NCBI GenBank assembly: GCA_016936215.1 | Contig: JAFGPL010000296.1 | Coordinates: forward strand, 1-32,297 | DNA: 32,297 nt | Direction of reading: 5' to 3' | Origin: Bacteroidales bacterium | GTDB lineage: Bacteria > Bacteroidota > Bacteroidia > Bacteroidales > UBA10428 | In this document: positions 8,381 to 17,204 of the stretch, piece after piece | Position numbering within the stretch: the first letter of the stretch is position 1 | How the letters are laid out: each line of letters starts with the position of its first letter | Made by a program: the position numbers and the translations under genes | The notes under the pieces: model-generated | Database searches by the model: none | Told to the model about the DNA's origin: nothing | What the model saw: the letters and a program-made list of their open reading frames with translations, nothing else

Positions 8381-9004
8381 TCATGTTTGAAATTCAAATT
8401 TCAACTGGCTGTCTGTCAGTTTGAAAGATTTTCGATGGTGAGGTGTGATCCCGAACTTTGCAATAGCCCGGCGATGGTCATCGGTAGGGTATCCTTTATT
8501 TTTGTTCCAGGCATAATGTTTAAAATCGTTGTGAATTTTGAGCATGTAATCGTCCCTGAATGTTTTGGCGAGGACCGAAGCCGCGGCAATTGAATAAAAG
8601 GTAGCATCTCCCTTAATGATGCAACGGTGTTCTATGTTCTTATATTTTATAAACCTGTTGCCGTCAATAAGCAGTAAACCGGGGGTTATATTCAGCTTGT
8701 CAATTGCCCTGTGCATGGCTGCAATGGATGCTTTCAGGATATTGCTCCTGTCAATTTCATCCGGTAAAACATAATCAACTGCCCAGCTTATTGCAGTTTT
8801 GATTATCTCTTCGCGCAAAGCGTAACGCACCTTTTCGCTGAGTTTCTTTGAATCGTTTAACACAGTGTGACTATAATCCTGCGGGAGTACTACTGCTGCT
8901 GCAAATACAGGCCCTGCCAGGCATCCCCTGCCGGCTTCATCGCAACCGGCTTCAGTAATTCCTTGGGTGTGATATGGTTTCAGGCAGTATTGTTTTACAA
9001 CCAT
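8381..9004 (-). CDS. rnhB: Ribonuclease HII
   Basis: This is a 207-residue enzyme that removes ribonucleotides and RNA from RNA-DNA hybrids. The DEAGRG signature is in AGCDEAGRGCLAGPVFAAAVVLP, with further catalytic acidic residues in LLIDGNRF and KTFRDDYM. The C-terminal half carries the usual AWNKNKGYPTDDHRRAI substrate segment and ends with HHRKSF. The open frame extends to 9067, but the upstream part (MKFVYLKIISFTLILQ) is unlike the family, so MVVKQYCLKPY at 9004 is the likelier start. It is interesting that both RNase H types sit close together, separated only by marC. Confidence 0.93.
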   Translation of the reverse strand: MVVKQYCLKPYHTQGITEAGCDEAGRGCLAGPVFAAAVVLPQDYSHTVLNDSKKLSEKVRYALREEIIKTAISWAVDYVLPDEIDRSNILKASIAAMHRAIDKLNITPGLLLIDGNRFIKYKNIEHRCIIKGDATFYSIAAASVLAKTFRDDYMLKIHNDFKHYAWNKNKGYPTDDHRRAIAKFGITPHHRKSFKLTDSQLKFEFQT

Positions 9005-9083
9005 TTCAATTTCGGATATTTGTAAAATCAATGTAAAACTAATGATTTTAAGGTATACAAATTTCATTCTTTCAACAAAACAG

Positions 9084-9154
9084 TAAATTTGTAAGATATT
9101 CTCTCAGATTAATTGTTTAAAGAAAACCTGCTTATTTAAAAACAATTACATTTG
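9084..9154 (+). promoter_or_regulatory. Candidate -7 boxes before the flippase gene
   Basis: TAAATTTG (9084-9091) and TACATTTG (9147-9154) both match the Bacteroidota -7 consensus TAnnTTTG on the plus strand, the second one 20 bases before the TTG start. Neither has a good TTTG box 19 bases upstream, so these are tentative. Confidence 0.3.
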
Positions 9155-9173
9155 CGATATAAAAAGATAAAAG

Positions 9174-10622
9174 TTGAAAAGAAAATTTGTAACGAATCTG
9201 GCTTTTCTTTTATTTGTCAACCTGCTTGTAAAACCTTTTTATGTTCTTGGAATTGATGTGGGAATTCAAAATGCTGTACCCGGATCATATGGTATCTATT
9301 TTCCGCTTCTGAGCTTATCCCTCATGTTCCAGGTAATCCTTGACATGGGCATTGAGAACTTTACCCGCAGGGAAATTGCAAGGCATCATAACCTGCTTTC
9401 AAAATATCTTTCGAATATTTTTGTGCTTAAATTGTCCCTTGCCTTAATTTATTTTGCCCTATGCATGCTGATAGCCCTGGCCGGTGATTACAGTATGTAC
9501 CAGGTCAAACTGCTGATTGTTTTATTATTCAACCAGTTTCTTGCCAGTTTAATTCTTTATCTAAGGGCAAATATCGGTGGGTTGCACCTTTTTAAAACCG
9601 AAAGTATTATTTCGGTGCTCGATAAAACATTGCTAATAATAATATGCGGTTCGTTGCTTTGGGGAAACTTCACTGATAAACCGTTTCAAATTGAATGGTT
9701 TATTTTTGCCCAGACATTTGCGTATTTTGCAACTTTTCTGGTTTCTTTAATTATTGTTTTGCGTCATTCGGGTAAATTTAAACCAGGGTTCGATCTTAAA
9801 AACAATTTACTTATCATCAGGAAAAGCCTGCCTTATGCGCTTCTGATGCTGCTTATGGCATCTTACCTGCGGATAGATTCGGTATTGCTTGAAAGGTTGC
9901 TTCCAGACGGTATTGTACAGGCAGGTATATATGCCCACAGTTTCAGGTTGTTGGAAATGATGCAGAATTATGGGTACCTCTTTGCCATCATCCTGATGCC
10001 TATGTTTGCCAAAATGCTTAAAAACAAAGAACCAGTTGAACAATTGGTCCATATCTCCTCCCTGATTATTTTTGTTCCGGCTATTATCATTTCTGTGGCA
10101 TCTGTGTTTTACAGCCATGAGATCATAGGCCTGCTATATACCAATCATCTTGAACTTTCTGCCAAGGTATTCGAAATAATTATGCCGGGATTTCTTGGCA
10201 TGTGTTCCACTTATATTTTTGGTGCCCTGCTGACTGCCAATGGTAACCTGCGGACATTAATTTTCATAGCGGCAGCAGGAGTTATTGCAAGCCTTGTTCT
10301 GAACCTGATTTTAATCCCGCAAATTGGTGCAAAAGGTTCAGCCATTGCGAACCTTTCTGCACAAATGGTTACTGCTTTCTTACAGGTATACGCGGCGGCC
10401 AGGGTTTTTGGGTTTAAAACGAATTACAGGCTCATCTTCAGACTGTTGATGTTTACAGCAATAACAATATTGCTTGCCTGGCTGACAAAAAAAACCGGTT
10501 TGCTTTGGTTCTATCAGTTTGCGGTTTTTTGCATTGCATCGGCTATTGTTGCCTTTGCGCTGAAGATATTCAACCTGAGAAATGTTACCCGGGTTATCAC
10601 GATTGGCGAAAAAATCAATTAA
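9174..10622 (+). CDS. Polysaccharide/lipid-linked oligosaccharide flippase (MATE/MVF type)
   Basis: This is a 482-residue inner-membrane protein with about 14 hydrophobic segments along its whole length, of the Wzx/MVF polysaccharide-transporter type. Recognisable are the N-terminal FLLFVNLLVKPFYVLGIDVGIQNAVPGSYGIYFPLLSLSLMFQ block, DMGIENFTRREIARH, and the paired helices at about 230-290 and 355-420. Such proteins move lipid-linked glycans across the inner membrane; the substrate is unknown and no glycosyltransferases adjoin it. The start is TTG: an in-frame stop (TAA) lies two codons upstream and the next ATG is far inside the conserved region. It is transcribed divergently from rnhB. Confidence 0.85.
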   Translation: MKRKFVTNLAFLLFVNLLVKPFYVLGIDVGIQNAVPGSYGIYFPLLSLSLMFQVILDMGIENFTRREIARHHNLLSKYLSNIFVLKLSLALIYFALCMLIALAGDYSMYQVKLLIVLLFNQFLASLILYLRANIGGLHLFKTESIISVLDKTLLIIICGSLLWGNFTDKPFQIEWFIFAQTFAYFATFLVSLIIVLRHSGKFKPGFDLKNNLLIIRKSLPYALLMLLMASYLRIDSVLLERLLPDGIVQAGIYAHSFRLLEMMQNYGYLFAIILMPMFAKMLKNKEPVEQLVHISSLIIFVPAIIISVASVFYSHEIIGLLYTNHLELSAKVFEIIMPGFLGMCSTYIFGALLTANGNLRTLIFIAAAGVIASLVLNLILIPQIGAKGSAIANLSAQMVTAFLQVYAAARVFGFKTNYRLIFRLLMFTAITILLAWLTKKTGLLWFYQFAVFCIASAIVAFALKIFNLRNVTRVITIGEKIN

Positions 10623-10831
10623 CATTAGAAAATTTTTTAACAGGTTTGCCGAATAAAACCTAAACCGGTTTATATTGGAATAAAATCAGCGGTTTCAGGG
10701 ATTATAGCGTAAAGAATGGGTAGTTCTTTAAAAGAATAAACTTGTGCAAGTCTCGCAGATTGTTAATAAATACCAGGTTTTCAGTTTCAAGATTATGGCT
10801 AATATTAGGTTCATTCGGAAAACATATTATC

Positions 10832-11047
10832 GTGACACGAAAGCAGAAAGACATTAACCTGAAACGTTCCAACAAAAAAACCATCACCTTTAATAACCTC
10901 GAGCTTAAGGCAATTGATAACTATTGCAGCCGGTTTAAGGTAAAAAACAGGACGAAGTTTATGCGCGAGGTTATAATAACAGAAATTCTTAAGAGGTTTG
11001 ACAGGCATCACCCAACCCTTTTTGACAACCAACCGGGCTTTTTTTGA
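10832..11047 (+). CDS. Small basic protein, probably ribbon-helix-helix type
   Basis: The product has 71 residues from a GTG start. It is rich in lysine and arginine, with KKTITFNNLELKAIDNYCSRFKVKNRTKFMREVIITEILKRFD covering residues about 14-57. A short strand (KTITF) followed by two helices, with a conserved-looking SKFMRE-like turn, fits a ribbon-helix-helix DNA-binding fold. I know of similar short hypothetical proteins in Bacteroidota but no function for them. An in-frame ATG exists at 10742, but the added 30 residues look non-coding, so GTG is preferred. A toxin partner is not seen on either side. Confidence 0.55.
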   Translation: MTRKQKDINLKRSNKKTITFNNLELKAIDNYCSRFKVKNRTKFMREVIITEILKRFDRHHPTLFDNQPGFF

Positions 11048-11087
11048 ATTAATTGATGAAGCCATGCAACTTTTTGATTAAAATTTA

Positions 11088-11107
11088 GTCTATATATATA
11101 AATAGAC
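11088..11107. promoter_or_regulatory. Inverted repeat upstream of the lipoprotein gene
   Basis: GTCTAT (11088-11093) and ATAGAC (11102-11107) form a 6-8-6 inverted repeat within an alternating TA run, 15 bases before the lipoprotein start. It could be an operator. TAATTTCG (11109-11116) resembles a -7 box but lies almost on the start codon, so its role is uncertain. Confidence 0.25.
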
Positions 11108-11121
11108 ATAATTTCGTAAAT

Positions 11122-11562
11122 ATGAAAAAAATACGATTGATTTATATATTCTTGCCGTTAATGTTGGCATTTACCTGTGAACAAAAAGAAGATAAACTCA
11201 TTTCGGATGTCGAAAACAAAATCACAGGTGAATGGATATGGGTGAAATCTACCTATTACAATACCAACTCGGGTTTGCCATTCGTATTGTCCCCGGATTC
11301 AGTAGGTTATACTGTAAGGCAGCTTTTTTCAACCGATGGAACCTATCTGCAGTTTAAAAATGATATTATTGAATCATCTGGCATATACTGGCTTGAAACA
11401 GTTCCGATAAAAGATAATACCGAAACAGAGGTCAGGCTTTTCTCTCAGAAAGAAGATTACGTAAACTTTGTTAAACTGTCCATTACAGGAGACTCACTCA
11501 TTCTTGACAACACGCTTGGAGACGGCACATTGAAGCTTTTCAGAAGGATTTTAGGGGAGTAG
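11122..11562 (+). CDS. Putative lipoprotein, small beta-rich domain
   Basis: The protein has 146 residues. A signal peptide MKKIRLIYIFLPLMLAFTC ends in a lipobox with Cys19, so the mature protein would be lipid-anchored and exported. After it comes GEWIWVKSTYYNTNSG at about 36-51, then strand-like segments (VRQLFSTDGTYLQFKND, SGIYWLETV, VNFVKLSITGDSLILDN), ending in LKLFRRIL. The alternating pattern resembles the lipocalin-like lipoproteins common in Bacteroidota, but I do not recognise a precise family. It stands alone after the small DNA-binding-type gene, 74 bp downstream, and is followed by a long repeat-rich non-coding stretch. Confidence 0.7.
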   Translation: MKKIRLIYIFLPLMLAFTCEQKEDKLISDVENKITGEWIWVKSTYYNTNSGLPFVLSPDSVGYTVRQLFSTDGTYLQFKNDIIESSGIYWLETVPIKDNTETEVRLFSQKEDYVNFVKLSITGDSLILDNTLGDGTLKLFRRILGE

Positions 11563-11718
11563 TTGTTAATCATTTATCCGATTTCTCAATTTTTTAATAA
11601 GTCTTATTAATAAGCTCTATCGAGAGGTGTATTTCCATTTAAATATCCTATTAGGTTTGCAAGCCATAAAAAAATTTGTTTAAAGCCGAAGAATTACCAT
11701 CCTGTTAACCATAAATCA

Positions 11719-11869
11719 CTAAATAGTGTCTGTCTTTAAAGTCCGCATACTTCGTTGCTCTTGTCCTCAAAAAGGTCATTTACGCATGGTAAACTCCCTT
11801 TTTTCGGGCTTCATGCGCCTCGTCTGCGAACTTTAAAGAACAGCCACACGACTTTATGGACAAACACTA
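11719..11869 (+). mobile_element. MITE-like element, copy B (complete)
   Basis: The left end TAGTGTCTGTCTTTAAAGTC (11724-11743) and the right end GACTTTATGGACAAACACTA (11850-11869) are inverted repeats matching at 17 of 20 positions, giving a 146-bp element. A second degenerate copy of the end lies just inside the right end (11829-11849). Bases 11719-11805 match the inverted copy at 1-87. CACTAAATA occurs at 11717-11725 and again at 11865-11873, which may include a target duplication or simply the element ends. There is no coding capacity. The end sequence resembles those of insertion sequences in Bacteroidota, but I cannot name the family. Confidence 0.65.
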
Positions 11870-11995
11870 AATAAAGGGGAAAAGAGTTATTCTTCTACAC
11901 AGAAATATTGTCCGGCTCTTTTTATCACCTGGCTTATTATCCTGTAATTCAAGATTATTATATGTAATTCAATGTCGTTTAGATAAGAAAAAAGG

Positions 11996-12201
11996 CTTCG
12001 ACTACCCGCCTGCCAAATCCGCCTGAGGCGGAGGCGGGCAGGCGTTCAGTTTGACCGTCACCCTGAGACCTCGATAGTGCTAAACCGCTATTTAATAATT
12101 AGTTGACACCTTAGTCAGCCTGAGCGAAGTCGAAGGCTATTCCCATCGTGTCATTAGCAGCGCCTGCCCGCCGCACTGCTAAGGCAGGCGGGTAGTCGAA
12201 G
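11996..12201. repeat. 206-bp palindromic intergenic repeat
   Basis: CTTCGACTACCCGCCTGCC (11996-12014) and its perfect reverse complement (12183-12201) form 19-bp outer arms. Inside the left arm is a second hairpin: CGCCTGCC (12007-12014) with GGCAGGCG (12037-12044), enclosing TCCGCC-TGA-GGCGGA (12018-12032). Inside the right arm CGCCTGCC (12161-12168) pairs with GGCAGGCG (12183-12190). Between them is the common CCTGAGCGAAGTCGAAGG motif (about 12119-12136). It is much richer in G and C than its surroundings. It looks like a dispersed palindromic repeat rather than a coding or terminator element. Confidence 0.75.
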
Positions 12202-12500
12202 GGTGTTGGTAAAAGTTAAATTGAAAGTGTAATCTTAACAAAACGATATTGATATGTAATTGGATATATTCAAATTTTAAACATTTTTATAATCTTTAAT
12301 ACATTAAATGTTATGTAATTAATAAAACAATGAAAAAAATGAAAGTACCTTTTTATCAATACGTTTTTAGTAACTGTTAATAACTTATTATTCAGCCAGA
12401 GATTAAAATTTATATCATTACAGCATGGTTGTTTACCCGAAAATTCTTATTGAAAATCATGTTCAGAGAAATATTTTAACCACCATAAAACTAATAAACA

Positions 12501-14486
12501 ATGAAAAAAATCAACTTAATGGTTAGCTGTATTTTATTACAATGTATTGCTGTTATGTCGCAAACCCCTGTGACACAATGGAGTTTCAACCACGGTAATG
12601 CCAAAGACGAAGGTCTGTTAGAAATAAATGGAACTGCAACCAACGTGGACTTTTACAGGGGAATGGATTGTGATACCGGTGCATGGTTTAATGGAGCAAC
12701 ATCGGGAATTAATTTTGGCAATAACCTGAATACTGTTTTCACTGATGGGACATTTAGTATTACATTGTGGGCAAAACCATATTCCTGGGTATCTGCAGAT
12801 GAAAACAAAGACCGTTCTATGCTTATTCAAAAATGGTATACTTCCAATGATGAGGCTAACTGCTTTATTTTATATCTGTCAGCTTTTTGCGCCAATGATA
12901 CAACCCTTTATTTCACACCTATAGAACTTAATATATGGTCACATATAGCGGTTATAGGTGAATCGGGGAATGTAAAAGTTTTTATTAACGGAAACCTTGT
13001 TGCATCAGGAGATGGCTTAACCTTCAATTCAACTACATACCCATTAATGTTGGGAACTTTGCATAATAACAGGTACAAATACAACGGAGGTATAGATGAT
13101 GTTAGAATATATAATCAGGCATTAACAGATGATCAGCTAATGCAGGTTATTGCTGAAAACAAATTGAAGGGCCAGTATATCTATCGAAATATAGAATTAT
13201 TTAAAAAACAATCTGTTATGTTAGGTGTTGATCTGGTTGAAGGATATAATTATAAATGGAGTAACGGTTCTGTTGATAGTAAAATACTGGTAACTGCAAA
13301 TACGGCCCTAACACCAAAAACATACACGCTTGAGATAAAAAGTGATGAAACATGCACTTATATTGACACTACCACTGTTAAATGGGTTCAGCTTTCAGAC
13401 AGCCTGAAAGCTTTCTGGAGCCTGAACGATAGTCTGGAGCTAAGTAAAAATGTTACAATAAATAAAGCCATGGTGGACTCAGGTATTGGATGCACCAATG
13501 CTTTCTATTTCGACGGATATGATTCGTATATCTCTTTCGGGGATACCCTTAACAATATCTTTACAGGAAGCGACTTTACTATTTCTGTATGGGCTTATAT
13601 TAAAGATACCTTTGATCTGGACATTGGAAATTATCCAATGATATTGTCCAAATGGAATAGCTCACCATTAGAAGACAATGCTTTTATCCTTTGGATTAAC
13701 CACTTTTCTTTTGGGAAACCTTTAAAAACAGGTGAATACCATAGAATATACTGGCAAATGCCCGATACAAACAAATGGCACCATTATGCAGTAGTGAGAA
13801 AAGGCCTTTTGACCATGATATATCTCAACAGCAATCTGGTAGGTAGCGCATATGGTTATTATTTTAATAACACAACTTTTCCTTTAGTCATAGGGGCGTT
13901 GCACAATAACAATTATAACCTTAAAGGCAGGATAGATGATTTAAGAATATACAACAGGGCTTTATCCGTTAACCAGGTTGAATACTTAAATAAGATAGGC
14001 TATGTTCAGAATTTAGGTGTAATACCATCCATAATTGAAGTAGATCAGAATGGTTCGATTACCCTGGATGCAGGTGAAGGATTTGACTCCTATCTTTGGT
14101 CTGATGGTGAAATAACCCAAATGCACCCCTTTGTTGATATTACAGATAACATGCTTGATTATAACGTATTAACTATTGATAATGAAGGATGTTACACCGA
14201 TACTTTTGATATTATTGTCAGAAGCCCGAATCGCCTGGTTGATATCGAAAGCGTGAACACGATAATATGGCCTAATCCGGCAAATAATTTAGTAAACATG
14301 AATTTTCACGGAGATGTTGCAATGAACATACAAATACTTGATATAAATGGCAGGGTATTAAAATTTTTACCCGAAGTCAATAAAGATCGTGTGACCCTTG
14401 ATCTAAGCGGGCTTTCAAATGGCATTTACCTCTTAAAGGTTAGATTTACCGATAAAACTGAGATTTTCAGGATTATGCTGGAGTAA
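12501..14486 (+). CDS. Secreted double-LamG protein with T9SS sorting domain
   Basis: The protein has 661 residues. A signal peptide covers about 1-21 (MKKINLMVSCILLQCIAVMS). Two concanavalin-A-like LamG domains follow, at about 22-215 and 300-500; each ends in the typical signature (GIDDVRIYNQALTDDQL and RIDDLRIYNRALSVNQV) and contains an FxISxWAKP/FTISVWAYI strand. The C-terminal 75 residues (WPNPANNLVNMNF, LDINGRVLK, LSGLSNGIYLLKV) are a type A T9SS sorting domain, which directs export across the outer membrane and attachment to the surface. It probably binds glycans or proteins outside the cell. No enzyme domain is seen. It stands alone between repeats and a bidirectional terminator. Confidence 0.85.
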   Translation: MKKINLMVSCILLQCIAVMSQTPVTQWSFNHGNAKDEGLLEINGTATNVDFYRGMDCDTGAWFNGATSGINFGNNLNTVFTDGTFSITLWAKPYSWVSADENKDRSMLIQKWYTSNDEANCFILYLSAFCANDTTLYFTPIELNIWSHIAVIGESGNVKVFINGNLVASGDGLTFNSTTYPLMLGTLHNNRYKYNGGIDDVRIYNQALTDDQLMQVIAENKLKGQYIYRNIELFKKQSVMLGVDLVEGYNYKWSNGSVDSKILVTANTALTPKTYTLEIKSDETCTYIDTTTVKWVQLSDSLKAFWSLNDSLELSKNVTINKAMVDSGIGCTNAFYFDGYDSYISFGDTLNNIFTGSDFTISVWAYIKDTFDLDIGNYPMILSKWNSSPLEDNAFILWINHFSFGKPLKTGEYHRIYWQMPDTNKWHHYAVVRKGLLTMIYLNSNLVGSAYGYYFNNTTFPLVIGALHNNNYNLKGRIDDLRIYNRALSVNQVEYLNKIGYVQNLGVIPSIIEVDQNGSITLDAGEGFDSYLWSDGEITQMHPFVDITDNMLDYNVLTIDNEGCYTDTFDIIVRSPNRLVDIESVNTIIWPNPANNLVNMNFHGDVAMNIQILDINGRVLKFLPEVNKDRVTLDLSGLSNGIYLLKVRFTDKTEIFRIMLE

Positions 14487-14510
14487 TATCATTTAAAAAA
14501 CTGTATTTAT

Positions 14511-14565
14511 AAAAAAGGTTCAGGAAGCCTGATATTAAAATTGATCAAGCTACTGAACCTTTTTT
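14511..14565. terminator. Bidirectional rho-independent terminator
   Basis: AAAAAAGGTTCAG (14511-14523) and CTGAACCTTTTTT (14553-14565) form a perfect 13-bp stem with a 29-base loop. The stem has an A run on one side and a T run on the other, so it can act on both strands. It lies between the convergent LamG-protein gene (ending 14486) and ahcY (ending 14624). Confidence 0.75.
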
Positions 14566-14623
14566 ATATTAAGCTTTTCTGTGTTATTAACAGCCGAATA
14601 CTTATAATTGTAAATTCCCCGTC

Positions 14624-16045
14624 TTAATACCTGTAATGCTCCGGTTTAAAAGGGCCTTGGAGAGGAACACCAATATAGTCTGCCTGTTCCTGGGTTAGCT
14701 TTGAAAGTTTAACACCCAACTGGTCGAGGTGAAACCTGGCTACCTCCTCATCAAGTTTTTTAGATAAACGATATACCTCGATTTCATAATTGTTTGTCCA
14801 TAGATCTATTTGTGCCATTACCTGGTTTGAAAATGAATTGCTCATCACAAATGAAGGGTGGCCTGTGGCACAACCCAGGTTAACAAGGCGGCCTTCGGCA
14901 AGCATATACAGGGCATGTCCGTCGGGAAAAACATATTTGTCAACCTGAGGTTTTATGTTCACATGATTTATTCCTGGATATTCCTTAAGCTTATCAACCT
15001 GAATTTCATTGTCGAAATGACCAATGTTGCAAACAATGGCCTGGTCTTTCATCTTTGCCATATGTTCTATGGTTATCACATCCCTGTTTCCGGTGGCGGT
15101 GACGAAAATATTGGCTTCTTTAAGGGCTTCCTCCATGGTGGTAACTTCAAATCCCTCCATAGCAGCCTGAAGTGCACATATCGGGTCAATCTCGGTAACA
15201 AGTACCCTGGCGCCAAAGCCGCGCATTGACTGCGCGCAGCCTTTACCAACATCTCCATATCCAAGTACAACAACAACTTTTCCGGCAACCATTACATCGG
15301 TAGCCCTTTTTATCCCGTCAGCCAAAGACTCGCGGCATCCATAAAGGTTATCAAATTTCGATTTGGTAACTGAGTCGTTAACATTAATGGCAGGTACCAG
15401 CAGTTCACCTTTATCTTTCATCTGGTACAACCGGTGGACACCTGTGGTAGTTTCTTCTGAAACACCTTTCCATTCTTTAACAAACCGGTGCCATTTGCCG
15501 TTGTCTTCTTTCAGAATTTTTTTCAATTGGTTTAATATCACACCCTCCTCTTTATTCGAAGGTTTTTTGTCGAGAATAGAAGGGTCGTTTTCAGCCTTGT
15601 GACCGAGGTGCATCAGAAGGGTTGCATCACCGCCATCATCAACAACAAGGTTTGGGCCCTTACCGTTTTCGAATGTCAAAGCCTGGTCGGTACACCACCA
15701 GTATTCTTCAAGGGTTTCGCCTTTCCATGCAAAAACGGGTATGCCTGCTGCTGCAATTGCAGCGGCTGCATGATCCTGCGTAGAAAAAATGTTGCAACTG
15801 GCCCATCTTACTTTAGCACCTAAGGTAACAAGGGTTTCAATAAGCACTGCTGTTTGTACCGTCATATGCAAAGATCCCGATATCCTGGCTCCGGAAAGAG
15901 GTTTCTGACCAGCGTATTTTTTTCTTATCGCCATAAGCCCGGGCATCTCTTTTTCTGCTATTTCAATTTCTTTTCTGCCAAAGTCTGCCAGCGAAATATC
16001 TTTTACCTTGTATGGTAATGTTTCAAAAATTGTTTCTGTGTTCAT
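14624..16045 (-). CDS. ahcY: Adenosylhomocysteinase
   Basis: This is a 473-residue cytosolic enzyme that splits S-adenosylhomocysteine into adenosine and homocysteine, keeping methylation reactions running. It begins the core with [23 protein letters not shown]; the substrate-site segment [21 protein letters not shown] precedes the NAD-binding [15 protein letters not shown] (about 255-270). The C-terminus KPEHYRY carries the conserved Lys-Tyr that reaches the neighbouring subunit. The extra segment of roughly 40 residues found in many bacterial enzymes is present (about 160-205, [19 protein letters not shown]). The length is typical. No SAH riboswitch-like structure was recognised upstream. 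Confidence 0.96.
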   Translation of the reverse strand: MNTETIFETLPYKVKDISLADFGRKEIEIAEKEMPGLMAIRKKYAGQKPLSGARISGSLHMTVQTAVLIETLVTLGAKVRWASCNIFSTQDHAAAAIAAAGIPVFAWKGETLEEYWWCTDQALTFENGKGPNLVVDDGGDATLLMHLGHKAENDPSILDKKPSNKEEGVILNQLKKILKEDNGKWHRFVKEWKGVSEETTTGVHRLYQMKDKGELLVPAINVNDSVTKSKFDNLYGCRESLADGIKRATDVMVAGKVVVVLGYGDVGKGCAQSMRGFGARVLVTEIDPICALQAAMEGFEVTTMEEALKEANIFVTATGNRDVITIEHMAKMKDQAIVCNIGHFDNEIQVDKLKEYPGINHVNIKPQVDKYVFPDGHALYMLAEGRLVNLGCATGHPSFVMSNSFSNQVMAQIDLWTNNYEIEVYRLSKKLDEEVARFHLDQLGVKLSKLTQEQADYIGVPLQGPFKPEHYRY

Positions 16046-16125
16046 TATTACTTTTTACTTTAAAAATGGATTACGAAGATAGCTAAAACCGGTGATATTT
16101 TTTTACAATTCAGAATGATTTTAAA

Positions 16126-17064
16126 TTAAAGCGCATGTTTTTCGAAAACACTGATTGATGTTTTTTTATCCTTCATGAGTTGCCATTTAAGTTCATCGGC
16201 ATTTTGAAATTTCTTCTCATCCCGCAGTTTTTCCACAAACAATATCTTTACATCTTTGCCATAAATATTTTGGTTGAAATTAAAGATGTGCATTTCAATG
16301 GTAAGCCTGTGGACCTGCCGGGCAATAGTTGGTCTGTATCCAATATTCAACATGCCTTTGTATAATAACCCTTCAATTTCGATAAAGGCTGCATAAACAC
16401 CTTTTGCAGGTACAAGTTTGTTTTCACTTTTTGCCTGTATATTGGCAGTAGGATAACCCAGTTGCCGGCCCAGCTTTTTTCCTTCTACAACACTCCCCTC
16501 GAACGGATATTTATAACCAAGCAGCCTGTTTGCAGCATCAATATTTCCATTTGAAATAAGGTTGCGTATTTCGGAGGAACTAACAGTATACCCTTCTACA
16601 ACAATCTGATCGAGCCTTTCAACAGAGTAACCAAATGTTGCAGACCGCTCCTTCAATTGTTCAAAACCTCCATTTCTGTCTTTTCCAAACCGGTGGTTAA
16701 AACCTATAACAATGTGTGCTGCTTTAACCGCTTTTACAAAATATTCTTCAATAAACATTTCATAAGTTATTGCAGCAAACCTTAGATCAAAAGGGAAAAT
16801 AACCAGATGGTCAATACCTTCATTTTTAATCAGATTAATCTTTTCTTCAAGGGTAGACAACAGTTGAAACTGATTGTTTTTGCCCAATACAAGCCTCGGG
16901 TGTGGCCAGAGGGTAAGCACTACAGTTTCTCCCGATATTTGCTGAGCCACCTCTTTTATCCGTTTCAACAATTGCTTGTGCCCAAGGTGCACCCCGTCGA
17001 AAATGCCAATGGTAACAACAGGGTTAATAGCCTTAAAATTTCCGGTACCGTTATATATCTTCAA
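16126..17064 (-). CDS. ribF: Bifunctional riboflavin kinase / FMN adenylyltransferase
   Basis: This 312-residue enzyme makes FMN and FAD from riboflavin. The N-terminal adenylyltransferase domain has the nucleotidyltransferase motif GIFDGVHLGHKQLL (20-33, with HLGH) and HPRLVLG; the closing SSSEIRNLI motif is at about 167-175. The C-terminal riboflavin kinase domain starts near 185, with GKKLGRQLGYPTANI (about 199-213) and the GVYAAFIEIEG, GMLNIGYRPTI and EMHIFNFNQNIYG strands. It is 80 bp upstream of ahcY on the same strand and divergent from glgB. No FMN riboswitch is apparent in the 140-bp divergent gap. Confidence 0.95.
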   Translation of the reverse strand: MKIYNGTGNFKAINPVVTIGIFDGVHLGHKQLLKRIKEVAQQISGETVVLTLWPHPRLVLGKNNQFQLLSTLEEKINLIKNEGIDHLVIFPFDLRFAAITYEMFIEEYFVKAVKAAHIVIGFNHRFGKDRNGGFEQLKERSATFGYSVERLDQIVVEGYTVSSSEIRNLISNGNIDAANRLLGYKYPFEGSVVEGKKLGRQLGYPTANIQAKSENKLVPAKGVYAAFIEIEGLLYKGMLNIGYRPTIARQVHRLTIEMHIFNFNQNIYGKDVKILFVEKLRDEKKFQNADELKWQLMKDKKTSISVFEKHAL

Positions 17065-17114
17065 AGTATTTCAGATTCTTTTAGCCGTCAAAGTTATTAT
17101 TTTTCATCAAAAAT

Positions 17115-17122
17115 TATATTTG
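17115..17122 (+). promoter_or_regulatory. Candidate -7 box before glgB
   Basis: TATATTTG matches TAnnTTTG, 82 bases before the glgB start in the ribF-glgB divergent gap. On the minus strand TAACTTTG (17096-17089) likewise matches, facing ribF. Neither has a matching TTTG at the usual distance. Confidence 0.3.
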
Positions 17123-17204
17123 GGTGGTTACTGATAAATAATGATTACCCATACATTTTCTCGGATTATTTACATAAATTTAATTTTTTCATAAAAGAAA
17201 AATT

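Larger units (their letters stand above)
11563..12500. other. 938-bp gene-free, repeat-rich stretch
   Basis: I see no convincing gene on either strand. It holds the complete MITE-like copy B (11724-11869), a 206-bp palindromic element (11996-12201) and a strongly AT-rich tail (about 12210-12500), presumably including the promoter of the LamG protein gene. No clear TTTG/TAnnTTTG pair was found in front of that gene. Confidence 0.7.

Noticed and set aside
9005-9067. Longer RNase HII start
   Set aside because: The 21 added residues (MKFVYLKIISF...) have no counterpart in RNase HII; 9004 gives the usual length.
10742-10831. ATG start extending the small DNA-binding-type protein by 30 residues
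   Set aside because: The extension has a hydrophobic, non-family composition; a GTG at 10832 begins the basic conserved-looking part.
14580-16125. SAH riboswitch or other cis-RNA around ahcY
   Set aside because: The 80-bp upstream gap is AT-rich and too plain for the known riboswitch fold.
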